Assembly: GCF_000720325.1 (NCBI RefSeq)
Contig: NZ_JOJM01000095.1
Coordinates: 1-18,259, forward strand
Source: Streptomyces sp. NRRL B-1347
Lineage (GTDB): Bacteria; Actinomycetota; Actinomycetes; Streptomycetales; Streptomycetaceae
Reading direction: 5' to 3'
DNA: 18,259 bases
Numbering within the stretch: position 1 is the stretch's first letter; each line of letters begins with the position of its first letter. The position numbers and the translations under genes were made by a program. The notes under the pieces are model-generated. The model saw nothing but the letters and a program-made list of their open reading frames with translations. It was not told the origin of the DNA and did no database searches. Shown here piece after piece: positions 6,300 through 14,678 of this stretch.

Positions 6300-6305
6300 G
6301 GGGGC

Positions 6306-9300
6306 GTGCGATATCGCGTTCTAGGCGTCACCCGGGCCCTGCGCCCCGACGGCACCCTCGCCGCCGTCGGTGGTGCCCGACTGCGTGCCCTGCTCGCGGC
6401 GCTCGCGCTGCGGCCGGGGCGGACCGTCCCGGTGGCCGTCCTGGTCCAGGAGGTGTGGGGCGGGGACAGCCCGGCCGACGCGGCCGGCGCGCTGCAGGCC
6501 CTGGTGGGCCGGTTGCGCCGGGCGCTCGGCGCGGCGGCCGTCGCCTCGGTGGACGGCGGCTACCAGCTGCGCGCGGCACCGGACGACGTGGACGCGCACC
6601 GCTTCGAGCGCCTGGTCGGCGAGGGCACGCGCGCCCTCGCCGACGGCGACCCGGCCAAGGCGGCCGTCGTCCTCGACGACGCGCTCGCGCTCTGGCACGG
6701 GGACGCCTTCGCCGACCTGCCGGACCACGCCGCGGAGGCGTCCCGCTGGGCGGCCCGGCGCCTGGAGGCCCGGCGCGCCCGCCTCGCGGCGGCCGTCGCC
6801 CTCGGCCGGGCCGAAGGGGCGCTGCCGGAGATCACCGCCCTGTGCGACACGCATCCGCTGGACGAGCCGCTCCAGGCGCTGCGCCTGCGCGCCCTGCGCG
6901 CCGCGGGCCGCGGCGCGGAGGCCCTCGCCGGGTACGACGACGTCCGCCGCGTCCTCGCGGACCGCCTCGGCACCGACCCGGGGCCCGAACTGCGCGCCCT
7001 GCACGAGGAGTTGCTGCGCCCCGCCGCGGGCGACGCGGGGCCCGCCGCCCACGGCCCGGACGAACCCCCGGGCGGGCGCCGGGAGGCCGCGAAGGGCACC
7101 GGGCGGGCGCCGGGGGCGGCCGCCCCCGGCAACCTCCGCGCCCGGCTCACCTCCTTCGTCGGGCGCGCCGCCGACATCGAGGCCATCCGGGAGGACCTCC
7201 GCCGCGCGCGGCTCGTCACCCTGGTCGGTCCCGGCGGGGCCGGGAAGACCCGGCTCTCCCAGGAGGCCGCCGAGGAGATCGACGCGCCGGACGGCGTGTG
7301 GCTCGCCGAACTCGCGCCCGTGGACGACCCGGAGGGCGTGCCGGAGGCCGTGCTCACCGCGCTCGGCGCCCGCCAGACCGTGCTGCGCGGCGCGGGCGCG
7401 GAGGAGCTGCGCGCGGCGGCGGAGCGGCTCGGCGACGACCCGGTCCGCAGACTCACCGAGTACTGCGCGCCGCGCCGGATGCTGCTCATCCTCGACAACT
7501 GCGAGCACGTGATCGACGCCGCCGCCCACCTCGCGGACCGGCTCCTCGCGGCCTGCCCCGGCCTGACCGTCCTCGCCACCAGCCGCGAACCCCTCGGCGT
7601 GCCCGGCGAGGCGCTGCGCCCCGTCGGCCCGCTGCCGGAGCCCTTCGCGCTGCGCCTGCTCGCCGACCGGGGACAGGCCGCGCGCCCGGGCTTCAGGGTG
7701 ACGGACGACCCGGAGGCCGCCGCCGAGATCTGCGCGCGGCTCGACGGGCTCCCGCTGGCCATCGAACTGGCGGCGGCCCGCCTGCGGATGCTCACCCCGC
7801 GCCAGATCGCCGACCGCCTCGACGACCGCTTCCGGCTCCTGACGAGCGGCGCCCGCACCGTGCTGCCGCGCCAGCAGACCCTGCGCGCCGTCGTCGACTG
7901 GTCCTGGGACCTCCTCGACCGCCCCGAGCGGGCCGTCCTGCGCCGCCTCGCGGTGTGCGCGGGCGGCTGCGACCTCGCCGCGGCGGAGGCGGTGTGCGCC
8001 GCCCCCGGGGCCGCGGACGTCGAGGTCGACCCGCGCGACGTGCCCGACCTGCTCGGCTCCCTCGTCGACAAGTCCCTGGTCGTGGCCGCTCCTTCGGCCC
8101 CGGGCGGCCAGATGCGCTACCGGCTCCTGGAGACCGTCTACGAGTACGCCGTCGAGCGGCTCGACGAGTCGGGGGAGCGGGCCGCCGCCGAGCGCGCGCA
8201 CCTCACGCACTTCCGGGAGCTGGCCCGGCACACCGACCCCGAGCTGCGCGGGCACGGGCAGCGCGCGGCCATGTCGGTCCTGGAGAACGAGTACGAGAAC
8301 CTGCGCACCGCGCTGCGCCGCGCCGTCGCCGCCCGCGACGAGCACGAGGCGCTGTGCCTGGTGCACGCCCTGGCGTGGTTCTGGCTGATGCGGGACCTGC
8401 GCGCCGAGGTCCGGCACTGGTCCCGCGAGGTGGCGGCCCTCGGGCCCGACCCGTTCGCGCCGCCGGTCACCCCGGCCGAGCCGCTGCACGGGCGCTGCAC
8501 GGACACCCCGCCGCCGATGCGGCCCGAGGTGCTCCAGGAGGCCCGGCGCGGCGTGCACCTGATGCAGATGTCCTGCATGGACATGGACCCGGACACCTGG
8601 CAGACCCCGCGGGCCGAGGAGAAGCTGCGCGCCATCCGCGGGGCCTACCGGCCGGGCCTGCCGCAGACCTGCCGGAACCCGGGAAGCCTGTGGTTCTACG
8701 CCGTCCTGCTCGGCGGGGACGTCCACCGGGTCCGGGAGATCGTCGACAGGACCGTCACCGCGTGCCGCGACTTCGGCTTCACCTGGGAGCTGGCCGGAGC
8801 CCTGCAGTGGCGCGCCAACCTCCTCGCCAACCGCGTCGATTGGGCGGGCGACGCGCGGCGCGACGCCGACGAGGCCCTGGAGATCTTCACCGGGCTCGGC
8901 GACACCTGGGGCATGGCCGAGGCGCTGGCCTCGCGCGCCGAGGCCCACGAGCGGCGCGGCGCCTTCCCGCGCGCGGCCGAGGACTTCGCGGCCGCCATGG
9001 CGTACGCGGAGGAGCTGGGCGCCAAGGCCCAGGTGTCCCTGCTGACCGCCCGGCTCGGCGCGGTCCACGTCGAACTGGGCGAGACCGAGCGCGGCGAGCG
9101 GCTGCTGCGGCGCGTCGTGGACGACGGCGCGGGCCGCCTTGACGGGGCGCTGCCCGCCGCCCGCATCTTCCTCGTCGGGCTGCTCGGCATGAACGGCAGG
9201 GTCCGCGAGGCGCGGGACCAGCTGGCGCTGCTGCGCAAGGAGTTCAAGGCCATCGGCTTCGCCGTGTTCGACGCCACCGTGCTCGCCGTCGGCGCCTGGC

Positions 9301-9659
9301 TCGACACCATCGAGGGCCACTACGAGGGCGTGCTGGCGGGCGCCCGCTCGATCCTGGAGAAGGCCGCCGACCCGCTGTCGCAGATCGTGGCCCCGCAGCT
9401 GCTCGCCGTCCATCTGGGGACCGTGGCCCGCGCGCTGGCCGGCAGCGACCCGGGCCGTGCCGCGGCCGCCGCGCGCCTGATCGGGGTGGCCGACGGGCGC
9501 CTTCCGCCCGGTCATGTGCGGACCGTCTTCGAGCGGGAGATCCGCGAGGCCGCCGAGGACGCGGCCCGCGCCCTCCTCGGCGACGCGGCCTACGACGCCG
9601 CGTACGCCGAGGGCGACGGCCTCACCTGGGAGGAGGCCGTCGCCGCGGCGGGGCTGTGA
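6306..9659 (+). CDS. Large AfsR/SARP-family regulator (winged helix - BTAD - NB-ARC ATPase - TPR)
   Basis: 1,117 residues. Residues about 1-95 form an OmpR-type winged helix (RYRVLGV, then LRALLAALALRPGRTVPV, then LQALVGRLRRAL and GGYQL). About 96-240 is the bacterial transcriptional activator domain (DDVDAHRFERLV to LGTDPGPELRALHEELL). After a disordered linker, an NB-ARC/STAND-type ATPase follows: Walker A GPGGAGKT (308-315), Walker B LLILDN (394-398 region, D397), LATSREPLGVPGE and GLPLAIELAAARL. The C-terminal 450 residues are alpha-helical repeats with TPR character. Such proteins activate antibiotic or developmental genes in response to ATP-dependent conformational change. I chose GTG 6306 because RYRVLGV is the usual N-terminus. 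The gene converges on the ABC exporter with only 28 bases between; no biosynthetic cluster is visible. Confidence 0.9.
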   Translation: MRYRVLGVTRALRPDGTLAAVGGARLRALLAALALRPGRTVPVAVLVQEVWGGDSPADAAGALQALVGRLRRALGAAAVASVDGGYQLRAAPDDVDAHRFERLVGEGTRALADGDPAKAAVVLDDALALWHGDAFADLPDHAAEASRWAARRLEARRARLAAAVALGRAEGALPEITALCDTHPLDEPLQALRLRALRAAGRGAEALAGYDDVRRVLADRLGTDPGPELRALHEELLRPAAGDAGPAAHGPDEPPGGRREAAKGTGRAPGAAAPGNLRARLTSFVGRAADIEAIREDLRRARLVTLVGPGGAGKTRLSQEAAEEIDAPDGVWLAELAPVDDPEGVPEAVLTALGARQTVLRGAGAEELRAAAERLGDDPVRRLTEYCAPRRMLLILDNCEHVIDAAAHLADRLLAACPGLTVLATSREPLGVPGEALRPVGPLPEPFALRLLADRGQAARPGFRVTDDPEAAAEICARLDGLPLAIELAAARLRMLTPRQIADRLDDRFRLLTSGARTVLPRQQTLRAVVDWSWDLLDRPERAVLRRLAVCAGGCDLAAAEAVCAAPGAADVEVDPRDVPDLLGSLVDKSLVVAAPSAPGGQMRYRLLETVYEYAVERLDESGERAAAERAHLTHFRELARHTDPELRGHGQRAAMSVLENEYENLRTALRRAVAARDEHEALCLVHALAWFWLMRDLRAEVRHWSREVAALGPDPFAPPVTPAEPLHGRCTDTPPPMRPEVLQEARRGVHLMQMSCMDMDPDTWQTPRAEEKLRAIRGAYRPGLPQTCRNPGSLWFYAVLLGGDVHRVREIVDRTVTACRDFGFTWELAGALQWRANLLANRVDWAGDARRDADEALEIFTGLGDTWGMAEALASRAEAHERRGAFPRAAEDFAAAMAYAEELGAKAQVSLLTARLGAVHVELGETERGERLLRRVVDDGAGRLDGALPAARIFLVGLLGMNGRVREARDQLALLRKEFKAIGFAVFDATVLAVGAWLDTIEGHYEGVLAGARSILEKAADPLSQIVAPQLLAVHLGTVARALAGSDPGRAAAAARLIGVADGRLPPGHVRTVFEREIREAAEDAARALLGDAAYDAAYAEGDGLTWEEAVAAAGL

Positions 9660-9687
9660 CGCCCTTGCCGGGCGCACGCCGCCGACG

Positions 9688-10542
9688 TCACGTCTTCGTA
9701 CGGAACTTGTGGATCGCGATCGGGGCCATGACCGCCGTCAGGCCCACCGACCAGATCAGCGTCACCCAGATGTCGTGGGCCACCGGCAGGCCGCCGTTCA
9801 TCAGGCCGCGCGCGGCGTCCGCGAGGGACGACAGCGGGTTGTAGTCCGTGAACGCCTGGAGCCAGCCCGGCATGGAGTCGGTCGGCGCGAAGATCGACGA
9901 GCCGAACTGCAGCGGCAGCAGCACCAGGAACCCCATTCCCTGAATGGCCTGGGCACTCTTCATCACGACGCCCATGGTGAGGAAGATCCACATCAGGCCT
10001 ATCCCGAAGACCATGGCGAGGCCGACGGCCGCGAGCAGCCCGGGGACGCTCTCCACGGAGAAGCCGATGCACAGCGCGACGATGAACAGGATCGTCGTGG
10101 CGACCAGCATGCGCATGAGCTCGACCACGATCTTTGCGATCATGACCGAGGAGCGCGCGATCGGCAGCGACCGGAAGCGGTCCATCACACCGGTCTGGAA
10201 GTCCTGGTTGAAGCCGGTGCCCACGCCCATGGCCATGTTCATCCCCATCATGGCCATCAGGCCGGGGACCACGTACTGGATGTACTCCTCGCGGCCGCCG
10301 CCGAGCGCCTGGCCGACGGAGCCGCCGAAGACGTACACGAACAGGAGCGTGAAGACGATCGGCATCAGGACCGCGTCGAACATCGACTCGACGTCCTGCT
10401 TGATCCACAGCAGGTTGCGGCGCACCAGGGCGCCGGTGTGCCGCACGTGCGCGCGCGGGCCGATGCGGGTGTCGGCCCTGCTCGTGAGCGGGACGGCCTG
10501 CTCCGGGGGCGCGGGGGGCGCCTTGACTGCGGTCGTGCTCAT
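9688..10542 (-). CDS. ABC-2 type exporter permease (DrrB-like)
   Basis: A 284-residue membrane subunit with a cytosolic N-terminus and about six helices. The typical amphipathic entry RRNLLWIKQDVESMFDAVLMPIVFTLLFVYVFGG-like region is present, as are YIQYVVPGLMAMM, DRFRSLPIARSSVMIAK and the C-terminal FAPTDSMPGWLQAFTDYNPLSSLADAARGLM-type loop of the ABC-2/DrrB family. Known relatives export anthracyclines and other hydrophobic compounds; the substrate here is unknown. The start ATG overlaps the stop codon of the ATPase gene (ATGA, 10539-10542), and GAGGAGG lies just upstream, so the two are translationally coupled. It is the last gene of its transcript and converges on the SARP gene. Confidence 0.92.
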   Translation of the reverse strand: MSTTAVKAPPAPPEQAVPLTSRADTRIGPRAHVRHTGALVRRNLLWIKQDVESMFDAVLMPIVFTLLFVYVFGGSVGQALGGGREEYIQYVVPGLMAMMGMNMAMGVGTGFNQDFQTGVMDRFRSLPIARSSVMIAKIVVELMRMLVATTILFIVALCIGFSVESVPGLLAAVGLAMVFGIGLMWIFLTMGVVMKSAQAIQGMGFLVLLPLQFGSSIFAPTDSMPGWLQAFTDYNPLSSLADAARGLMNGGLPVAHDIWVTLIWSVGLTAVMAPIAIHKFRTKT

Positions 10543-11576
10543 GCGGCGACCTCCTCGTACTCGGTGGTCGCGGCGTCGTCCGTGAGACCGGCCTTGTGGC
10601 CGGTCAGGGACAGGAACACCTCGTCCAGGCTGGGCAGTTCGGTGGCTATGTCGGCGAGCGTGATGCCGCGCGCGCTGAGCACGCCGACGACCGCCGTGAG
10701 CTGTTCGTCGCTGAGGATCGGCACCAGGACCGTGCCGTCCTCGGTGTCCACGGTCGTGGTGGCGAGGCCGGTCAGGCCCGCCTCGTCGAGCGCGTGGGCC
10801 GTCGGGTGCAGCTGCGTCGGGTCGGCCGGGCGGATGCGCAGGGTGCGGCCGCCGACCTTCGCCTTCAGCTCGCCGATGCTGCCGCCCGCGACGACGCGGC
10901 CGCGGTCGATGACCGTGAGCTCGCTGGCGAGCTGCTCGGCCTCCTCCATGTACTGGGTGGTCAGGAGCACGGTCACGCCGTCCTCGCGGACCATGCGCCT
11001 GACCTCGTCCCAGACCTCGTTGCGCGTGCGCGGGTCGAGGCCCGTGGTGGGCTCGTCCAGATACAGCACGGCCGGGCTGCCGATCATCGACGCCGCGAGG
11101 TCGAGACGGCGCCGCATGCCGCCGGAGTACGTCCGCGCCGGGCGCTTGGCGGCCTCCGTGAGCGAGAAGCGCTCCAGGAGGGAGTCGGCCCGCGTGCGGG
11201 CCTCCTTGCGCGGCAGGTCGAGCAGGCGCCCGATCATGTACAGGTTGTCGTAGCCCGAGAGCTTCTCATCCACCGACGCGTACTGGCCGGTGAGGCCGAT
11301 GACGCGGCGCAGCTGGCGCGGCTGGCGCAGCACGTCGTAGCCCGCGACGACGGCGCTGCCGGAGTCGGGGGTGATCAGGGTGGAGAGGCAGCGTACGAGC
11401 GTGGTCTTGCCGGCGCCGTTCGGCCCCAGGACGCCGAGGACGGTGCCCTCGCGGACGTCCAGGTCGACGCCGTCCAGCGCCTTGGTCTCGCCGTAGTGCT
11501 TGACCAGCCCCCGTACCGAGACGGCACTCGCTCCGCCGCTCGCTCCCCGTTGGGGGTTGTTCTCGATGCGTGTCAT
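10539..11576 (-). CDS. ABC exporter ATP-binding subunit (DrrA-like)
   Basis: A 345-residue ATPase. Walker A is GPNGAGKTT (51-59), the Q-loop region is GLTGQYASVDEKLSG, the ABC signature is YSGGMRRRLDLA and Walker B is VLYLDEPTTGLDPRT, followed by LLTTQYMEEAEQLA carrying a Gln where the switch His would normally follow. The C-terminal 110 residues form the DrrA-type extension (GGRTLRIRPADPTQL to LPSLDEVFLSLTGH). It energises the permease encoded directly downstream. The assigned start ATG 11576 has no good ribosome-binding site, so a slightly later start is possible. It is separated from panB, on the same strand, by 193 bases and a strong hairpin, which argues for its own promoter. Confidence 0.92.
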   Translation of the reverse strand: MTRIENNPQRGASGGASAVSVRGLVKHYGETKALDGVDLDVREGTVLGVLGPNGAGKTTLVRCLSTLITPDSGSAVVAGYDVLRQPRQLRRVIGLTGQYASVDEKLSGYDNLYMIGRLLDLPRKEARTRADSLLERFSLTEAAKRPARTYSGGMRRRLDLAASMIGSPAVLYLDEPTTGLDPRTRNEVWDEVRRMVREDGVTVLLTTQYMEEAEQLASELTVIDRGRVVAGGSIGELKAKVGGRTLRIRPADPTQLHPTAHALDEAGLTGLATTTVDTEDGTVLVPILSDEQLTAVVGVLSARGITLADIATELPSLDEVFLSLTGHKAGLTDDAATTEYEEVAA

Positions 11577-11679
11577 GCCCTACATGAGAGCAGCAGCCAC
11601 CGACAACGCGCCGACAGATTTCCTACAGGCAGACGACAGCGGCACCGAAAGACCGCCGACGGACGGCGCCCGCCGGGGC

Positions 11680-11717
11680 CGGCAGCCCGCCGACGGGGGA
11701 CGATCGGCGGGCTGCCG
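11680..11717 (-). terminator. Perfect 14-bp hairpin downstream of panB
   Basis: CGGCAGCCCGCCGA (11680-11693) and TCGGCGGGCTGCCG (11704-11717) are exact complements with a 10-base loop. It starts 53 bases beyond the panB stop and lies 100 bases before the ABC ATPase start. No T-tract follows on the bottom strand. It most likely ends the panB transcript and insulates the exporter operon. Confidence 0.7.
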
Positions 11718-11769
11718 TAGTGCCACAGTGGCTCAAAAGGAACGCCGCCCCGGCGTCCCTGGCCGAGGG

Positions 11770-12651
11770 CTAGTGGACGGAGTGCTCCGCGGCCGGGAAC
11801 GAGCCGCCGACGACGTCCTCGGCGAACGCCTTCGCCGCGTCGCCCAGCACGCCGCGCAGATCGGCGTACTGCTTCACGAACCGCGGCATCTTCCCGCCGG
11901 TGAGGCCCAGCATGTCGGTCCACACCAGGACCTGGGCGTCGCAGCCCGCGCCCGCGCCGATGCCGACGGTCGGGATGTGCAGCGAGCGCGTGACCTCGGC
12001 GGCGAGCTCGGCCGGTACGAGTTCGAGCACCACTGCGAAGGCGCCCGCGGCCTCGGCGGCCTTGGCGTCGCGCACCAGCTGGTGGGCGGCCTCCTCGCCG
12101 CGGCCCTGGACGCGGTAGCCCATGGTGTGCACGGACTGCGGGGTGAGGCCCAGATGGGACATGACCGGGATGCCGGACTGCACGAGCAGCTCGGTCTGGG
12201 CCAGGGAGCGCTCGCCGCCCTCCAGCTTGACCGCGCCGACGCCCGCCTCCTTGACCAGGCGCGTCGCGGACCGCAGGGCCTGGACCGGCCCCTCCTGGTA
12301 CGAGCCGAACGGCAGGTCGGCGACGACCAGGGCGCGGCTCGTGCCCCGGACGACGGCCGCCGAGAGCATGGTGATCTCGTCGAGGGTGACGGGCACGGTG
12401 GTGTCGTACCCCAGGTGGCAGTTGCCCGCCGAGTCGCCGACGAGCATGACCGGGATCCCGGCCTCGTCGAAGACGGACGCGGTCATCGCGTCGTACGCGG
12501 TGAGCATGGGCCACTTCTCGCCGCGCTCCTTGGCGGCGGTGATGTCGCGGACCGTGATGCGGCGTGTGCCCTTGCCGCCGTACAGCGTCTTGCTGCTGTC
12601 GGACTTCTGCCCCTTCGGGGCAGGGCTCTGGGCAGCCGAAAGCTGCGTCAT
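11770..12651 (-). CDS. panB: 3-methyl-2-oxobutanoate hydroxymethyltransferase
   Basis: A 293-residue cytosolic enzyme that makes ketopantoate from 2-oxoisovalerate and 5,10-methylenetetrahydrofolate, the first committed step to pantothenate and coenzyme A. The TIM-barrel motifs are intact: MLTAYDAMTASVFDEAGI (49-66), VGDSAGN with the metal ligand D73, VVADLPFGSYQ with the second metal ligand D112, GAVKLEGG, SHLGLTPQSVH, VLELVPAELA and IGIGAG-type HIPTVGIGAGAGCDAQVLVWTDMLG. A 25-residue Ser/Lys-rich N-terminal tail precedes the conserved domain, as is common in Streptomyces. The start ATG 12651 has AAGGAG 8 bases upstream. The gene is monocistronic here; panC and panD are not in the window. 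It is divergent from the DHA2 MFS gene. Confidence 0.97.
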   Translation of the reverse strand: MTQLSAAQSPAPKGQKSDSSKTLYGGKGTRRITVRDITAAKERGEKWPMLTAYDAMTASVFDEAGIPVMLVGDSAGNCHLGYDTTVPVTLDEITMLSAAVVRGTSRALVVADLPFGSYQEGPVQALRSATRLVKEAGVGAVKLEGGERSLAQTELLVQSGIPVMSHLGLTPQSVHTMGYRVQGRGEEAAHQLVRDAKAAEAAGAFAVVLELVPAELAAEVTRSLHIPTVGIGAGAGCDAQVLVWTDMLGLTGGKMPRFVKQYADLRGVLGDAAKAFAEDVVGGSFPAAEHSVH

Positions 12652-12803
12652 CGCAACGGCTCCTTCTGTCGTCTCGAGGCGCCCTGACGGCGTCCCCGGA
12701 TCACGTCCATGGTGGCATCGCGTGCCGCTCGGGCGCTAGAGGGGTTCTTTTCAGACGTTTTGGAGGCGTATGGCGGACGACCGTGTTCCCCGGTGTCCTT
12801 CTG

Positions 12804-12827
12804 GGAAAGGCCTGGCAAAACCTTTCC
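12804..12827. repeat. Inverted repeat next to the TetR operator
   Basis: GGAAAGG (12804-12810) and CCTTTCC (12821-12827) flank CCTGGCAAAA and end 1 base before the 19-bp palindrome. It may be a second regulator site or a hairpin; no function is assigned. Confidence 0.5.
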
Positions 12828-12828
12828 A

Positions 12829-12847
12829 ATACGAGACGGTCTCGTAT
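12829..12847. promoter_or_regulatory. Perfect 19-bp palindromic TetR-type operator
   Basis: ATACGAGACGGTCTCGTAT has two exact 9-base arms around one central G. TetR-family repressors of efflux genes commonly bind palindromes of this length and of the ACGAGAC/GTCTCGT type. It overlaps the position expected for the -35 of the MFS promoter (-10 TAGGCT at 12859-12864), so binding would block transcription. The likely binder is the TetR protein encoded at 14679-15284. Confidence 0.8.
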
Positions 12848-12858
12848 CGAAAAGTGTC

Positions 12859-12864
12859 TAGGCT
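12859..12864 (+). promoter_or_regulatory. -10 box for a leaderless DHA2 MFS transcript
   Basis: TAGGCT fits TANNNT and ends 8 bases before the ATG at 12872, where no Shine-Dalgarno sequence exists. Confidence 0.5.
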
Positions 12865-12871
12865 CGTCGGT

Positions 12872-14476
12872 ATGACCACACCCGCCGTCCCCGGCACCCC
12901 CCGGATACCGGAGGCCGTCCACAAGCGCCGCTGGGCGATCCTCGGCGTCCTGATGCTCAGCCTGCTGATCGTCGTCCTGGACAACTCCATCCTGAACGTC
13001 GCGATCAAGACCATCTCCACGCCCGAACCCACCGGACTCGGCGCCACCCAGGGCGAGCTCGAGTGGGCCATCAACTCCTACACGCTCGTCTTCGCCGGTC
13101 TGCTCTTCACCGCGGGCCTGCTCGGCGACCGCTTCGGCCGCAAGAAGATGCTGCTCACCGGGCTCGCGGTGTTCGGCATCGGCTCCGCGCTCGCCGCGCA
13201 GTCCGGCTCGCCCTTCGAGCTCGTCGCGTTCCGCGGGGTGATGGGTCTCGGCGCCGCCTTCGTCATGCCCGCCACGCTCGCGATCCTCATGAACGTCTTC
13301 GAACGCGAGGAGCAGCCCAAGGCCATCGGCATCTGGGCGGCAGGCGTCGGGCTCGCCGTCGCCATCGGCCCCATCACCGGCGGAGTCCTGCTCGACCACT
13401 TCTGGTGGGGCTCGGTCTTCCTGATCAACGTGCCGATCGTGATCGTCGCGGTGATCCTGATGGTCGTCCTCGTACCGGACTCCAAGGACCCCAAGCCCGG
13501 CCGGATCGACCTGGTCGGCGTGGTCCTGTCCGTGATCGGCCTGGTGCTGCTCGTCTACGGCATCATCAAGGGCGGCCAGCTGGCCGACTTCACCGACCCG
13601 GCCGTGCTCGCGACCGTCCTCGCCGGGCTCGCGGTGCTCGTCGGCTTCGTCTGGTACGAGAAGCGCGCGGAGCACCCGTCCATCGACATCTCGTACTTCA
13701 AGAACCGCGTCTTCTCGGCAGCGATCACCGCGATCGCGCTCGTCTTCTTCGCGCTGATGGGCGTCACGTTCTTCTCGGTCTTCTACACGCAGAGCGTGCG
13801 CGGCTACACGCCGCTGCAGACCGGCCTGCTGATGCTGCCGCTCGCCGCCGCGCAGCTGATCTTCGCGCCGCGGGCGCGGCTCGTCGTCGACCGGTTCGGG
13901 GTGCGGGCCACCTGCGTGGGCGGGCTCTCCGTCATCGCCGTCACCCTCGCCGCGTTCACGATCTTCGACTCGGACACGCCGATCTGGGTCCTGGAGGTCG
14001 TCTTCTTCCTCATGGGCACCGGAATGGCCCACATCATGACGCCCACCAGCGTCGTCATCATGCAGGCCCTGCCGCGCGAGAAGGCGGGCTCCGCGTCCGC
14101 GCTCAGCAACACCTTCCGCCAGGTCGGCGGCGCGCTCGGCATCGCGGTGCTCGGGTCCGTCCTGTCCACGGCGTACCGGGGCGGCGTGGAGGAGGAGATG
14201 CGGCTCCTGCCCGAAGGGGTGCGGCACACGGCGGGCGAGTCCATCGAGGCGACCCTCGGCGCGGCGGCGCGGCTCGGGCCGCGCGGCGACGGCCTGGTCT
14301 CCGCCGCCAACGACTCCTTCCTGCACGCGATGCACGTCACCGCCCTGTGCGGCGCGGGCGTCGCCCTGGTGGGCGTCCTGGTGGTGGCCCTGTTCCTGCC
14401 GGGCAAGCCCCCGTCGAAGGCGGCCCCCGAGCCCGCGGAACCGACCGACCGCGAGCCGGTCTCCGCAGGCCGGTAG
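12872..14476 (+). CDS. MFS multidrug exporter, DHA2 / EmrB-QacA family
   Basis: A 534-residue drug:proton antiporter with about 14 helices. Helix 1 carries [15 protein letters not shown] (motif D1-like). Motif A is [15 protein letters not shown] (about 85-99), followed by [20 protein letters not shown]. The antiporter motif C is [20 protein letters not shown] (about 158-177). Later helices include [17 protein letters not shown]. The C-terminal tail is hydrophilic. The substrate is unknown. I chose ATG 12872: it gives the usual MFS N-terminus and leaves the operator and a leaderless -10 upstream. An in-frame ATG at 12770 would add 34 atypical residues and put the operator inside the gene. The probable TetR repressor is encoded downstream on the same strand. 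Confidence 0.9.
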   Translation: MTTPAVPGTPRIPEAVHKRRWAILGVLMLSLLIVVLDNSILNVAIKTISTPEPTGLGATQGELEWAINSYTLVFAGLLFTAGLLGDRFGRKKMLLTGLAVFGIGSALAAQSGSPFELVAFRGVMGLGAAFVMPATLAILMNVFEREEQPKAIGIWAAGVGLAVAIGPITGGVLLDHFWWGSVFLINVPIVIVAVILMVVLVPDSKDPKPGRIDLVGVVLSVIGLVLLVYGIIKGGQLADFTDPAVLATVLAGLAVLVGFVWYEKRAEHPSIDISYFKNRVFSAAITAIALVFFALMGVTFFSVFYTQSVRGYTPLQTGLLMLPLAAAQLIFAPRARLVVDRFGVRATCVGGLSVIAVTLAAFTIFDSDTPIWVLEVVFFLMGTGMAHIMTPTSVVIMQALPREKAGSASALSNTFRQVGGALGIAVLGSVLSTAYRGGVEEEMRLLPEGVRHTAGESIEATLGAAARLGPRGDGLVSAANDSFLHAMHVTALCGAGVALVGVLVVALFLPGKPPSKAAPEPAEPTDREPVSAGR

Positions 14477-14483
14477 CACCGGC
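14469..14483 (+). terminator. Hairpin over the stop codon of the DHA2 MFS gene
   Basis: GCCGGT (14469-14474) pairs with ACCGGC (14478-14483) around a 3-base loop; the TAG stop codon (14474-14476) lies in it. It is a short hairpin without a T-tract, so termination may be partial and allow read-through to the TetR gene. Confidence 0.35.
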
Positions 14484-14488
14484 GCGGG

Positions 14489-14565
14489 ACGGGTGGGCAC
14501 AGCGAGCAACTCCCTCTGTGGGCAGCTGGTCCGCCAGGGGCGGAACGGGTGGGCACAGCCCCGGC
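14489..14565 (+). repeat. Intergenic repeat with two copies of ACGGGTGGGCACAGC
   Basis: The 15-base sequence is identical at 14489-14503 and 14545-14559. Between them lies TGTGGGCAGCTGGTCCGCCA with AGGGGCGG after it. The same arrangement, TGTGGGCA then TCC-GC-AGGG-CG then GGGTGGGCACAGC, occurs inverted at 17929-18010. It looks like a dispersed Streptomyces intergenic repeat rather than a gene. Confidence 0.65.
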
Positions 14566-14678
14566 GTCCAGCACCGTCAACACGGGCGAGGGGGCAGGGC
14601 CCACTGCACGGGGGTCACGCCTGACCGCGGGGCCGGGGGAAAATGGGCCAGCCGCCCCACCGCAGAGGAGTCGACACC

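Noticed and set aside
5324..6355. Longer M50 protease starting at 6355
   Set aside because: The added 79 residues are arginine/proline-rich and unconserved, whereas ATG 6118 has a good AGGAG site.
6321..9677. Very long open frame on the bottom strand opposite the SARP gene, and another top-strand frame (5450-9142)
   Set aside because: Both are products of high GC content. Their translations are low-complexity and rich in R, G, A or V with no domain, while the 6306-9659 frame shows a full multi-domain protein.
12770..12871. Upstream in-frame ATG (12770) with GGAGG nearby as the start of the DHA2 pump
   Set aside because: The spacing from GGAGG is only 3 bases, the extra 34 residues are unlike any MFS N-terminus, and the TetR operator would fall inside the coding region.
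12701..14509. 602-codon bottom-strand frame opposite the DHA2 pump
   Set aside because: The charged, repetitive D/E/R/H translation is the antisense of a membrane protein; no domain is visible.
14643..14678. ATG 14643 as the start of the TetR regulator
   Set aside because: GTG 14679 has a better-placed GAGGAG site and gives the usual length before the helix-turn-helix. The alternative cannot be fully excluded.
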